Under the pieces are notes generated by a model. It was not told where the DNA came from, searched no databases, and saw only the letters and a program-made list of their open reading frames with translations. A stretch of 64,000 nucleotides of DNA from Cryobacterium sp. GrIS_2_6. GTDB taxonomy: Bacteria > Actinomycetota > Actinomycetes > Actinomycetales > Microbacteriaceae. Of this stretch, positions 50,217 to 58,857 are shown one piece after another. The translations under genes were made by a program, and so were the position numbers. Positions within the stretch are counted from its first letter, which is position 1. The number at the start of each line of letters is the position of its first letter. The DNA is taken from assembly GCF_035984545.1 (NCBI RefSeq), contig NZ_JAXCHP010000002.1, positions 1 to 64,000 on the forward strand, read 5' to 3'.

Positions 50217-50675
50217 ATGGCCCAACCCGCACCACTCGCGCACACCCTCACCGGTTTTCCGGCGGCGGCTACGCTGTTTGTGAGCGCCCTCGATGCCAAC
50301 CGCCAGCGCATCGCGCAAGATTCCGGTGTGAGCGCCACCGAGTTGGGTGCGCTGTTCAGGGTGGGTCGGTCGATGAGCATCCCGCCCAAGGACCTGGCCC
50401 ACCACCTGGGTATGACCAACGGTGCTATCACAGCCATCGCCCGCCGGTTAGTCGACGCGAACCTGTTGCACCGGGTCGCCCATCCCGGCGACCGCCGCAG
50501 CCTTTATCTTGAACTGACCCAGCATGGGCACGACGTGATGAGCGGCATCCACCGAGATTTCTCTGAGATGCTCGCCGCCTGCACCACCAGCCTCACTGCT
50601 ATGCAGCTCACCGCCTTCACCGAGGCGCTCACGTCGGTCGCAGCCCAGGTGCGCACTCGGTCCGCGCGCCCCTGA
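50217..50675 (+). CDS. MarR-family regulator divergent from the rhodopsin gene
   Basis: A 152-residue winged-helix regulator: SATELGALFRVGRS, then IPPKDLAHHLGMTNGAITAI (recognition helix), ARRLVDANLLHRVAHPGDRR (wing with the DRR motif) and a C-terminal dimerisation helix. The ATG at 50217 has AGGAGAC directly upstream; an earlier ATG at 50133 would add 28 residues without a good ribosome site. Its arrangement with the rhodopsin gene and the palindrome at 50097 suggests that it represses the rhodopsin and itself, perhaps released by a small aromatic ligand, as is common for MarR proteins. Confidence 0.9.
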   Translation: MAQPAPLAHTLTGFPAAATLFVSALDANRQRIAQDSGVSATELGALFRVGRSMSIPPKDLAHHLGMTNGAITAIARRLVDANLLHRVAHPGDRRSLYLELTQHGHDVMSGIHRDFSEMLAACTTSLTAMQLTAFTEALTSVAAQVRTRSARP

Positions 50676-50679
50676 CGCG

Positions 50680-50736
50680 CAGAACGGCTACTCGCTCTTT
50701 GTCAAAAACGGCAAGCTGAACAACGGGCACAACTAG
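50680..50736 (+). pseudogene. Possible sulfatase C-terminal relic
   Basis: Nineteen codons directly after marR read QNGYSLFVKNGKLNNGHN and a stop, resembling the last strand of arylsulfatases (GYSLFVKDGKL...). There is no more of the gene. The match is short, so this is tentative. Confidence 0.35.
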
Positions 50737-50858
50737 GTCTGCCGAGCGCTTACACCGTCTCCTCTCCGGACATCCTGTCGACCGGAATACGCTGTTATTG
50801 GTCATGCCGAACTGACCAGAAATGCGGCTCTCCTGACGTAACCGTGGGTGGTTTCCGA

Positions 50859-51698
50859 GGTCACGTCCCGCTGAGTGGTGGAGTTTCTCAACACCGTGCG
50901 GGTCAGTTGTTCTAGCTTAGGCGGCGGCGAGTTCGGGGAGGATCACTGCCTCGTCGATGACCTCGATGGGGTTGTTCATGGTGGCCAGCTCGAGCATGGA
51001 TGCTTCAGAGAAGTAGCGGCGTTCGCCGGCTTCCCACTCGTCGTGCTGCTCGGTCAGAACCGACCCGGCCAGGTACAACAGGGCGGCGGCGTTGGGGAAC
51101 ACGCCGACGACGTCGGTGCGGCGTTTGATCTCTTTGTTCACCCGTTCCAGCGGGTTTGTGGACCAGATCTGTCGCCAGTGTCGCCTGGAGAACGCGGCGA
51201 AAGCGAGCAGGTCGGGTTGCGCGTCGACGAGCATCGCGGTGACTTTCGGGTGGGACCGGGCGAGCATTGTGGCGACCTTACGGAACTGCTTCTCGATGTG
51301 CTCACGGTCGGGCTGGGCGAAGATGGTGCGGATGATCGAGGCGACCATGTCCTGGGACCCTTTCGGCATCACGGCCAGGACATTACGCATGAAGTGCACC
51401 CGGCAGCGCTGCCAGCCAGCGCCCGAGCGCTCGAAGGGGGCGGCGCCGATGAACGCGGTCGCTTCCGCATCGATCAATTCTTGATAGAGAGTTTCCGTCG
51501 CGACGCGGATACGGTCGGTGACATCGGTGAGTTTGAGTTCTCCCAGCAGGTTGAGCAGGGCAGACTGGTCTAGAGCCATCGTGTGGTGTCCTTCGTGAGT
51601 TCTTTGATCGGTTCTCACTGACCATCCCACGGTGGCTCTTCCTGTTGACGAAGCAACGCTCAAGAGCGGGAAACCACACCACTCACCGGGACGTGACC
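50859..51698 (-). mobile_element. Internally deleted IS256-A (840 bp)
   Basis: Both terminal repeats are present (GGTCACGTCCCGCTGAGTGG at 50859 and CACTCACCGGGACGTGACC ending at 51698). About 580 bp of the interior is missing compared with the 1,423-bp copy. Flanking bases (GTTTCCGA and GCGGCCGC) show no target duplication. It lies between two marR genes. Confidence 0.9.
50917..51579 (-). pseudogene. IS256-A transposase with 194-codon in-frame deletion
   Basis: The 220-residue frame begins MALDQSALLNLLGELKLTDV and joins AAPFERSG directly to AGWQRCRVHFMRN. In the intact protein these are separated by 194 residues that include both catalytic Asp residues. The C-terminal Glu region (ERVNKEIKRRT) remains. 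The product cannot catalyse transposition but keeps parts that might bind the ends or the full-length enzyme. The junction falls in GGCGCTGG-like repeats, so recombination or slippage between short homologies is plausible. Confidence 0.88.
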
Positions 51699-51908
51699 GC
51701 GGCCGCACCTCTATTCCTCCACGTTCCGCCCGGGGCGCGTGTCTGGTCGCCGCTGGCTCCAGTAGAAACAACTACCGCGACGAGTAGGTTTTTACAGCAA
51801 AGACGTGGGAGTGCCCTCGTCGGGAGTGCGTTTCTGCCGCGACGACGCCGGGAACTGCTGGTGTCGCGGCGCTCACAGCGGAGTCGGGCTGGGTGGTAGC
51901 CTGTCCGC

Positions 51909-52436
51909 ATGGCTTCGCCTGAGACACAATTTAGTGCAGACGGAGACGCTCATTCCTCTCGCGCCGTGCACGAACTCGCCGCTCAGTGGGAACGGCGGGG
52001 GCATGATTCCCAGCAGGTCGAGCTCATCGCCTTGGTGAGAAGCACCGCCATGCACCTTCGTTCCGGTGCGGATGTTGTGTTGGCCGCCCATGGCTTGTCA
52101 CGGGAGATTTTCGATATCCTCGCGGCGCTTTATCGCGCCGATGGTGACACGTTTGTTACGCAGGCACAGCTTGCTGGCCAGATGTTCGTGACGCAGGCGG
52201 GAATGAAGAAGCGCCTCGGGCGTTTGCATGAGATGGGGTTGGTCACGCGCAGCGTGGATCCGAAGGACGCCCGCCAGTACCAGCTTGCGCTGACTGACGA
52301 TGGGCGCGCCGTGCTGGACGGGGTGCTCGACGAGTTTTTCGCTGCCGAGGCAGCGAGCTTGGGTGGGCTGGCAGAAGCTGACCAGCGCCAGCTCATCCGG
52401 TTGCTGCAGCGTCTGCTCGCTCACAAGCCGGGCTGA
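51909..52436 (+). CDS. MarR-family regulator of the ubiD operon
   Basis: A 175-residue winged-helix regulator with an extra polar N-terminus. The HTH is FVTQAQLAGQMFVTQAGMKK, followed by RLGRLHEMGLVTRSVDPKDA and ARQYQLALTDDGRAVL (wing with the D-x-R motif). The ATG at 51909 is used. It ends 105 bp before ubiD on the same strand; in that gap lies a perfect 14-bp palindrome. Family members often respond to aromatic acids, which fits a decarboxylase operon downstream. Confidence 0.88.
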   Translation: MASPETQFSADGDAHSSRAVHELAAQWERRGHDSQQVELIALVRSTAMHLRSGADVVLAAHGLSREIFDILAALYRADGDTFVTQAQLAGQMFVTQAGMKKRLGRLHEMGLVTRSVDPKDARQYQLALTDDGRAVLDGVLDEFFAAEAASLGGLAEADQRQLIRLLQRLLAHKPG

Positions 52437-52473
52437 ATCCATGAGCCGGGTGGCTTACACCGGGGGTAAAATA

Positions 52474-52487
52474 CTTAACTAGTTAAG
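52474..52487. promoter_or_regulatory. Palindromic operator upstream of ubiD
   Basis: CTTAACT-AGTTAAG is a perfect 14-bp palindrome 55 bp before the ubiD start, in an AT-rich patch, just downstream of the marR gene. It is a likely MarR-binding site. Confidence 0.68.
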
Positions 52488-52541
52488 GATTACGCTGGTG
52501 TCTGGGCCTAGTAGGGCTCGTGAATCCGTAGGAGGATCCTC

Positions 52542-54074
52542 ATGGCGCTTATCAACAGCGCGGAACCGACGATAGCCCAGGCGCCGCAGGGACAGGTTAA
52601 CGACCTCAGGTCGGCCCTCGCCCTCATCGCCGATGATCCGAAGAACTTCATCCAGACCGATCATCCGGTCGACCCGAACGCCGAACTGGCGGGCGTGTAC
52701 AAGCACGTCGGCGCTGGTGGAACGGTGATGCGGCCCACTCGTCGTGGCCCCGCGATGCAGTTCAACAAAATCACCGGCTTCGATGACGTGCGTGTTGTGG
52801 TGGGTGTGCTCGCCGATCGAAGCCGCGTCGCGACCCTGCTCGGCGCCACCCCGAAGACAGTGAACCAGGTTGTGGCCGCCGCTTTCAACGCGGCGCTCGC
52901 ACCCGTCGTTGTGGGCAAGAACAATGCACCTGTGCAGGAGAAGATCTACCTCGCCTCCGACCCCGGCTTCGACATCCGTACACTGCTGCCGGCCCCGACG
53001 AACACGCCGGAAGACGCCGCACCGTACTTCTGTATGGGATTGCTGCTGGGCACCGACCCCGAAAATGGCCATTCCGACGTCACTATTCACCGTATCGCAG
53101 TGCAGGGCAAGGACGAGCTGTCGATCTTCTTCGCGCCGGGCCGCCACATCGACGCGTTCCGGCTCAAGGCCGAGGCCAAGGGCGAGGCTCTTCCGATAAC
53201 CATCAACATGGGTCTCGACCCCGCCGTCTACATCGGAGCCTGTTTCGAGGCGCCGACCACACCGTTCGGTTACGACGAGTTGCAGGTCGCTGGCGGGCTG
53301 CGCCACTCGCCCGTCGAGCTGGTCAAGGCCATTACCGTGAACCAGCACTCCATCGCGCGCGCTGAGATCGTCATCGAGGGCGAGCTATTGCCGAACGTGC
53401 GTATGCGCGAGGACCTGCACTCGGACACTGGGCACGCCATGCCCGAGTTTCCCGGCTACAACGGCCCGGCCAACACCGCGCTGCCGATCTTCAAGGTCAC
53501 GGCGGTGACCACCCGGATGCACCCGATCCTTGAGACTCTCGTCGGCCCGGGCGAGGAGCATACCTCGCTGGCCGGAATCCCGACCGAGGCCTCGATCCTT
53601 CGCGCGTTGGACGCGGCCCTGCCGGGCTTCGTCTCGCAGGTCTACGCACATACCGCCGGCGGCGGCAAGTTGCTCGCGGTTGTGCAGGTGAACAAGTCCA
53701 AGGCGTTCGATGACGGCCGTGCCCGCCAGGCCGCTCTGGTGGCCCTGGCCACCTACAGCGAGCTGAAGAACGTCATCCTCGTGGACGAAGACGTTGACCC
53801 GTTCGACTCCGACGACGTGCTGTGGGCGATGACCACCCGGATGCAGGGCGACCTCGACCTCATCGTGGTTCCCGGTGTGATGGGGCACGTGCTTGACCCT
53901 AGCCAGCAGCCGGACTACGACCCGCGCCTTCCCGTGAAGGGCGTGACCGCAAAGACGATCTTTGACGCGACCGCACCGTTCCACATGAAGGATGTTTTCG
54001 CCCGCGCCCAGTTCAAGGAAGTCGACCCCCGGCCATGGGCTCCGAGCCTTCACTTCCCCGAGTACGAGGACTAG
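52542..54074 (+). CDS. UbiD-family prenylated-FMN decarboxylase
   Basis: A 510-residue reversible decarboxylase that uses prenylated FMN made by the neighbouring UbiX. Motifs include VRVVVGVLADRSRVATLLG, the cofactor/metal-binding NGHSDVTIHRIAVQGKDELS and FFAPGRHIDAF, and the acidic pair in ARAEIVIEGELLPNVRMRED that serves in catalysis. It is closer to the pyrrole-2-carboxylate/aromatic-acid decarboxylase type than to E. coli UbiD, although the substrate cannot be read from sequence. The ATG at 52542 follows AGGAGGATCCTC. A MarR gene and palindrome precede it; UbiX, a DUF554 protein and a flavin-binding protein follow in tight order. Confidence 0.93.
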   Translation: MALINSAEPTIAQAPQGQVNDLRSALALIADDPKNFIQTDHPVDPNAELAGVYKHVGAGGTVMRPTRRGPAMQFNKITGFDDVRVVVGVLADRSRVATLLGATPKTVNQVVAAAFNAALAPVVVGKNNAPVQEKIYLASDPGFDIRTLLPAPTNTPEDAAPYFCMGLLLGTDPENGHSDVTIHRIAVQGKDELSIFFAPGRHIDAFRLKAEAKGEALPITINMGLDPAVYIGACFEAPTTPFGYDELQVAGGLRHSPVELVKAITVNQHSIARAEIVIEGELLPNVRMREDLHSDTGHAMPEFPGYNGPANTALPIFKVTAVTTRMHPILETLVGPGEEHTSLAGIPTEASILRALDAALPGFVSQVYAHTAGGGKLLAVVQVNKSKAFDDGRARQAALVALATYSELKNVILVDEDVDPFDSDDVLWAMTTRMQGDLDLIVVPGVMGHVLDPSQQPDYDPRLPVKGVTAKTIFDATAPFHMKDVFARAQFKEVDPRPWAPSLHFPEYED

Positions 54075-54656
54075 GTGGCGCGCAAGCGCCTGATTGTCGG
54101 CATCACCGGTGCCAGCGGAATCGCCTATGGCGTTCGGATGCTTGACGTGCTGCGCGGACAGGACGTCGAAACCCATCTCGTGATATCACCTTCCGGGCAG
54201 ATCACCCGGGAGTACGAAACGGTGCTATCCAAACACGAGTTGGAGGGCCTTGCCGATTTTGTGCACAAGCCCTCCGACATCGCAGCGTCGATCTCCTCGG
54301 GTTCTTTCGTCACTGACGGCATGGTCATAGCACCCTGCTCGATGCGCACTCTGGCCGAGATAGCCACCGGCGTCAGCGCATCGCTGGTCTCGCGGGCGGC
54401 CGACGTCATCCTCAAGGAACGTCGCCGCCTGGTGCTACTCGCGCGGGAAACCCCATTGTCACTGGTGCACCTGCGCAACATGACGGCTGTGACCGAGGCC
54501 GGCGGGATCATCTTCCCGCCGGTCCCCGCCTTTTACATCAGACCGACGTCGTCGATCGACATCGTTGACCAGACCGTAGGTCGGGTTCTCGACCTGTTTG
54601 GCATCCACATCGATACCTTCCCCCGCTGGGGAGCCGAATCAAAGAAGGTCCAATGA
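54075..54656 (+). CDS. UbiX-family flavin prenyltransferase
   Basis: A 193-residue flavoprotein that adds a dimethylallyl group to FMN, making the cofactor for UbiD. The FMN-binding start LIVGITGASGIAYGVRMLDV, the SISSGSFVTDGMVIAPCSMR active-site region, KERRRLVLLARETPLSLVHL and PPVPAFYIRP are all typical. The GTG at 54075 follows the ubiD stop without a gap, with GAGGA upstream inside ubiD, so the two are coupled. Its stop overlaps the next start (ATGA). Confidence 0.95.
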   Translation: MARKRLIVGITGASGIAYGVRMLDVLRGQDVETHLVISPSGQITREYETVLSKHELEGLADFVHKPSDIAASISSGSFVTDGMVIAPCSMRTLAEIATGVSASLVSRAADVILKERRRLVLLARETPLSLVHLRNMTAVTEAGGIIFPPVPAFYIRPTSSIDIVDQTVGRVLDLFGIHIDTFPRWGAESKKVQ

Positions 54657-55363
54657 TAGGCGCCATTATCAACTCCGTAGCCGTGCTGGTCGGCGGCTTT
54701 GGAGGTGCGGCCCTCGGCGGTCGTATGCCCACACGACTGAAAGTCGGCCTGCCTGCAATCTTCGGTGTCGCTTCGATGGCCATGGGCGTGGTGATGATCG
54801 TCAAGGTCAATACCATCGGCGTGATGGTTATCTCGGTTCTCCTCGGCTGCGTGGTAGGGGAGCTGGCCTACGTCGAGAAGGGCATCGGCGTGGCCGCATC
54901 GGCGCTAAACCGCTTCATCGGACGGGTTGTGCCGATACCCGGCAACATCACCCATGAAGAATTCCTCGAGAAGTACGTGGCCATCGTGGTGCTCTTCTGT
55001 GCGAGCGGAACCGGAATCTTTGGCGCTCTGCACGAAAGCATGACCGGCGACCCGTCGATTCTGATCGCCAAGGCCGCGCTCGACCTTCTGACTTCTGCAA
55101 TCTTTGCCACCACCTTGGGCTACGCGGTCGGAGTGGTCGCGGTGCCACAGATCGTCATCATGGTTCTGATTGAGCTCGGCGCCGTGTTCATTGAGCCCCT
55201 GATGAGCGGTGGCGCAGAGGCCAACTTCTCCGCCGTGGGTGGAGTTCTGATGCTCGCAACCGGTTTCCGAATCTGCGGCCTGAAAAATTTCCCGATCGCG
55301 AATATGCTGCCGGCGCTGATCTTCGTTATTCCGGTGACCACGCTCTGGTCTTTGGTCTTCTAA
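54653..55363 (+). CDS. DUF554-family membrane protein
   Basis: A 236-residue protein with about seven hydrophobic segments. MIGAIINSVAVLVGGFGGAA, LPAIFGVASMAMGVVMI, FLEKYVAIVVLFCASGTGIF and SAVGGVLMLATGFRICGLKN are the DUF554 (YdfK/YqgA-like) pattern. The family is considered transport-related without a proven substrate. The ATG at 54653 overlaps the ubiX stop, which links it to the decarboxylase; it could export or import the substrate or product, though this is inference. Confidence 0.88.
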   Translation: MIGAIINSVAVLVGGFGGAALGGRMPTRLKVGLPAIFGVASMAMGVVMIVKVNTIGVMVISVLLGCVVGELAYVEKGIGVAASALNRFIGRVVPIPGNITHEEFLEKYVAIVVLFCASGTGIFGALHESMTGDPSILIAKAALDLLTSAIFATTLGYAVGVVAVPQIVIMVLIELGAVFIEPLMSGGAEANFSAVGGVLMLATGFRICGLKNFPIANMLPALIFVIPVTTLWSLVF

Positions 55364-55366
55364 ACC

Positions 55367-55816
55367 ATGGCCGCCAGAACCACATCGCCCGCGTTCACCG
55401 CGGCGATCGACCGGTATATCGCCAGCCACCACGTGGTGTCGCTCGCCGCCAGCGCCGAAAATTCGGTGTGGGCGGCGAATGTGTTCTACTCGTTTGACCT
55501 GCCCGGGCGGAGGCTGCTGTTTGTCACGAGCCCGAACACGGCCCATGGGCGCCTGATGCTGGCCAATCCCACCGTCGCCGCGACCATTTCCACCCAAGAA
55601 AAAGACGTCACGAAGCTTCAGGGCATTCAACTGCGCGGAACGTCGACTCTGCTTGCTGGCGCGGAGGCCGACCGGGGGCGAAAACTGTTCGCCGCGATAT
55701 CCCCGGTGCCTATTATTGTGAACGTCGCGCTGTGGGCACTGGCACCGACCTACTTAAAAATGGTCGACAACTCAAGGGGATTCAGTCACAAAGAAGAGTG
55801 GCCCCAGCTCGACTAG
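55367..55816 (+). CDS. Pyridoxamine 5'-phosphate oxidase-like flavin-binding protein
   Basis: A 149-residue split-barrel protein of the PNPOx-like superfamily: SLAASAENSVWAANVFYSFD, RRLLFVTSPNTAHGRLMLAN, TVAATISTQEKDVTKLQGIQ, LRGTSTLLAGAEADRGRKLF, the FMN-binding strands of the YhbP/HugZ-like group. The ATG at 55367 lies 3 bp after the DUF554 stop, so it is the fourth gene of the ubiD operon. It may handle flavin or reduce a small molecule. It reads directly towards the IS256 element that follows. Confidence 0.82.
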   Translation: MAARTTSPAFTAAIDRYIASHHVVSLAASAENSVWAANVFYSFDLPGRRLLFVTSPNTAHGRLMLANPTVAATISTQEKDVTKLQGIQLRGTSTLLAGAEADRGRKLFAAISPVPIIVNVALWALAPTYLKMVDNSRGFSHKEEWPQLD

Positions 55817-55892
55817 AGGGTCGCGCCGCCGCGCGTGGCCGGTTGCGTCCAATAGCGTGGTGTAACCCCGGCCCTGATGGGCGTGTTGCAGG

Positions 55893-57185
55893 TCAAGTCC
55901 AAATGTGTGGTGTAACGAGTTTTCCGCGTGATTCTTGGATTTCCAGGCGCTGAGGGCGCTGAGTTCGGTTGTTTGCTCCTCCTTCTCGGTCGGGATGAGG
56001 GTGAGGCGTGAGCGGCTGAGGACGTCGAGGCCGAGGTAGCGGCGGCCTTCGATCCATTCGTCGTGTTGTTCGGCCAGAACCGCTCCGACGAGCCGGATCA
56101 GGGAGCCACGATCGGGGAAGATGCCCACGACGTCGGTGCGGCGGCGGATCTCTCGATTGAGGCGTTCCTGTGGGTTGTTGGACCAGAGCTGACGCCAGAT
56201 CTCCTTCGGGAACCCGGTGAACGCGAGCACGTCGGCCCGGGCTCTCTCGAGGTGAGTGGCGACCGCGGGGAGCTTCTCCTCGAGCGCGTTCAGGACCCGG
56301 TCGAACTGGGCGTGCACGGCGTCCTTGTCGGGCTGGTCGTAGACGCAAGTGGAGCAGGGTCTTCACCCACGGCCAGCTGGATTTCGGGGTCGCGGACATC
56401 AGATTCGCGGCGTAGTGGGTGCGACAGCGCTGCCAGGTGGCGCCGGGCAGGGTGGCCCCGATTGCGGCGACGAGGCCGGCATGGGCGTCGCTGGTGACGA
56501 GCTTCACCCCAGTCAGGCCGCGGGCGGTCAGGTCGCGGAAGAAACCGAGCCAGCCGGCACCGTCTTCGGCGCTGGTGACCTGCAAACCCAGGATCTCGCG
56601 GTGCCCGTCCTTGTTCACGCCCGTCGCGAGGAGCGCGTGGATGTTGGCGACACGGCCGCCCTCGCGGACCTTCAGCACCAGGGCATCGGCGGCGACGAAC
56701 GTGTAGGGGCCGGCGTCGAGGGGGCGGGTGCGGAACTGCTCGACCTGCTCGTCGAGGTCCTTGGCCATGATCGACACCTGCGACTTGGAGAGACGAGTGA
56801 TACCGAGGGACTCGACTAGCTTCTCCATCCGCCTGGTCGACACCCCGAGGAGGTAGCAGGTCGCCACGACGCTGGTCAGGGCGGCCTCGGCGCGGCGACG
56901 ACGTTCGAGGAGCCAGTCCGGGAAGTAGGTGCCGGTGCGCAACTTCGGGATCGCGACATCGAGGGTGCCGGTGCGGGTATCGAAGTCCCGGTGCCGGTAG
57001 CCGTTGCGGGAGTTGACTCGGTCGGCGGAGATCTGGCCGTATTCGGCGCCGCAGACGGCCTCGGCCTCGGCACTCATCAGCGCGTTGATGAAGGTGGTCA
57101 GCATCTGCCGCATCAGGTCCGGCGAGGCTTGCTCGAGTTGTTCGGACAGGAAACGGGCAGGGTCAATAAAATGAGGTGCGGTCAT
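55893..57185 (-). pseudogene. IS256-family transposase (type B), frameshifted
   Basis: The ATG at 57185 opens MTAPHFIDPARFLSEQLEQA; the frame runs through YTFVAADALVLKVREGG (first Asp), GVKLVTSDAHAGLVAAIG (second Asp) and WQRCRTHYAANLM to VKTLLH at about 56345. The rest of the protein (DAVHAQFDRV-like, WSNNPQERLNREIRRRTDVV with the Glu) continues in another frame (55772-56317), consistent with a one-base insertion. It is only distantly related to the type A copies. No intact type B copy is in the window. Confidence 0.85.
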
Positions 57186-57236
57186 CGCGTGTACTCCTTC
57201 GGAAAAGACTTGATCGATCTTTCCAAGAATCACGCG
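55925..57236 (-). mobile_element. IS256 type B element, inner part
   Basis: CGCGTGATTCTTGGA at 55925-55939 and its exact reverse complement at 57222-57236 flank the frameshifted transposase. They may be the terminal repeats or an internal part of longer ends; the left side continues with GTGTGGTGTAACGAG-type sequence often seen at IS256 ends, while the right side does not. No target duplication was found. Confidence 0.55.
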
Positions 57237-57643
57237 GTGGCCGCCTCGTGAGTGCAGGCTCTCTCCATCAGTAGCTTTCTTCTGCGTGCGAATTTCGCGA
57301 ACGCCCCAGTATCAAACAACTGACGCTGAACATCATCACGACCCTGCATGCATCAACGTCTCAACACTCCATCCGAAACCGTGCGTCGGTACGCTTTCAT
57401 CGCCCAAGTGTCAGCAGGTTCGTAGGACCTGCACCGTTCGAGGAGCATGTCGTTTTTGCCGCGGCCGTCGGTCCCAGACGACCTCACGGCTGACCAACGA
57501 GGGGCTTCTTTCCAACTCATCGCGACTTGACGCAGCGACGGTTGGACGCCCCTATACAGGGGTGCGCAGGGGTGCGTCAACCCTCTTGAGAGTTCTCTTT
57601 TCAGCATGTGTACTGAACCTCCCATTGTGATTTGGAGGCGTTC
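57237..57643. other. Intergenic, leader of the small-protein/sigma operon
   Basis: No gene is seen. The promoter for the 57644-58857 operon should be here; a short repeat, GGGGTGCGCAGGGGTGCG, lies at 57559-57576. Confidence 0.4.
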
Positions 57644-57886
57644 ATGCCCGAACATGTCCTAGCTTCACGTCAGCCCGACAGCGTTAGCTTAGTCGCCGTT
57701 TCCGCGACGACCTGGCAAGTACGAGGTCAGCGAGACGGGGATGAGCCAGCCTCCGATATCCTCGGCTACATTCAACACGTCGGAGATACCTTCGAGGCAA
57801 CGAATCTCATCAGGCCTCTAGAATGCCGTGCCATGTCCACCCTGGCCCGAGCGGTGGAGAGTATCGCCGGGGCGGCAACGAAATGA
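57644..57886 (+). CDS. Small local-family protein coupled to a sigma factor
   Basis: An 80-residue protein with GGAGG seven bases before the ATG at 57644. VAVSATTWQVRGQRDGDE, DILGYIQHVGDTFEATNLIR and LARAVESIAG align with the products at 15457-15693 and 30292-30579. Its stop overlaps the start of the sigma-factor gene (ATGA, 57883-57886), so the two are translated together. This raises the possibility of a sigma-related regulatory role, but the protein has no known anti-sigma motif. Confidence 0.78.
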   Translation: MPEHVLASRQPDSVSLVAVSATTWQVRGQRDGDEPASDILGYIQHVGDTFEATNLIRPLECRAMSTLARAVESIAGAATK

Positions 57887-58857
57887 GCGCCGAAACCCAA
57901 GCCCCGACGACCACCTCCCCAGTCTCGCTTGTTCGCCCGGCGGTCGCCGGGCGCTATACGCGCGAGGCCACAGATACTTTCGGTGACTATCTGCGCCGCA
58001 TCGGCAAGGGCCCGCTCCTCAGCGCCGAGGACGAGGTCAACCTCGCCCGGCGCATCGAAGTCGGACTCTTCGCCGCAGAGAAACTCTCGCACGGGGTCGA
58101 CGACCCCGAAATCTCCCGGGAACTCTCCTGGCTCGCCCACGACGGCGGCCGGGCGAAGAACCACTTCATCGAAGCCAACTTGCGCCTCGTCGTCAGCATC
58201 GCCAAGCACTACTCCGGCCGCGGGGTGCCGATCATGGACCTCGTCCAGGACGGCAACATCGGCCTCGTCCGCGCGGTAGAAAAGTACGACTTCACGACCG
58301 GCTACAAGTTTTCCACCTACGCCACCTGGTGGATCCGCCAAGCAATCCACCGCGGCATAGCCGACAAGTCCCGCATGATCCGCATCCCCGTGCACACCGC
58401 GGAAAAGCTCAACAAAATCAAGCTAATCCGCCGCGACCTAATGATTTCCCTAGATCGGGAACCAACCATCCAGGAACTGGCAGCTGCCACTCTTCTCACG
58501 GCCCAGGACGTGTCCCGGTTACTCAGCTACGACCGCGAACCCATCTCTTTGGACATGCCGATCGGTGATGGTGTCGGGGACATCTCCGAACTCATCCAAG
58601 ACGGCGACCTGCCCGAACCCGAGGAATACGCGACCCTGACCCTGCGCCGGGCCGATATCTCCTTCCACCTTCACCGACTGCCGTCCCGGGAACAGGCCAT
58701 CTTGACCGCCCGGTTCGGACTCGACGGCGACGAGCCGCACACCCTCGAACAGGTCGCAGCCGTCCAGGGCGTCACCCGGGAACGCGTCAGACAAATCGAA
58801 AAACGCGCCCTCGCACTCCTGCGCGTACCCCGACTCGAACAATACCTCTACGACTAA
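57883..58857 (+). CDS. Group 2 (SigA/SigB-like) sigma-70 factor
   Basis: A 324-residue sigma factor. Region 1.2 is DTFGDYLRRIGKGPLLSAED. Region 2 contains NLRLVVSIAKHYSGRGVPIM, DLVQDGNIGLVRAVEKYDF and the -10 recognition part FSTYATWWIRQAIHRGIADK. Region 3 has RIPVHTAEKLNKIK. Region 4 ends with LEQVAAVQGVTRERVRQIEK, which contacts the -35. It lacks the long acidic N-terminal extension of the housekeeping sigma, so it is likely an alternative, non-essential principal-like factor for stress or stationary phase. The ATG at 57883 overlaps the preceding small gene. Confidence 0.93.
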   Translation: MSAETQAPTTTSPVSLVRPAVAGRYTREATDTFGDYLRRIGKGPLLSAEDEVNLARRIEVGLFAAEKLSHGVDDPEISRELSWLAHDGGRAKNHFIEANLRLVVSIAKHYSGRGVPIMDLVQDGNIGLVRAVEKYDFTTGYKFSTYATWWIRQAIHRGIADKSRMIRIPVHTAEKLNKIKLIRRDLMISLDREPTIQELAAATLLTAQDVSRLLSYDREPISLDMPIGDGVGDISELIQDGDLPEPEEYATLTLRRADISFHLHRLPSREQAILTARFGLDGDEPHTLEQVAAVQGVTRERVRQIEKRALALLRVPRLEQYLYD

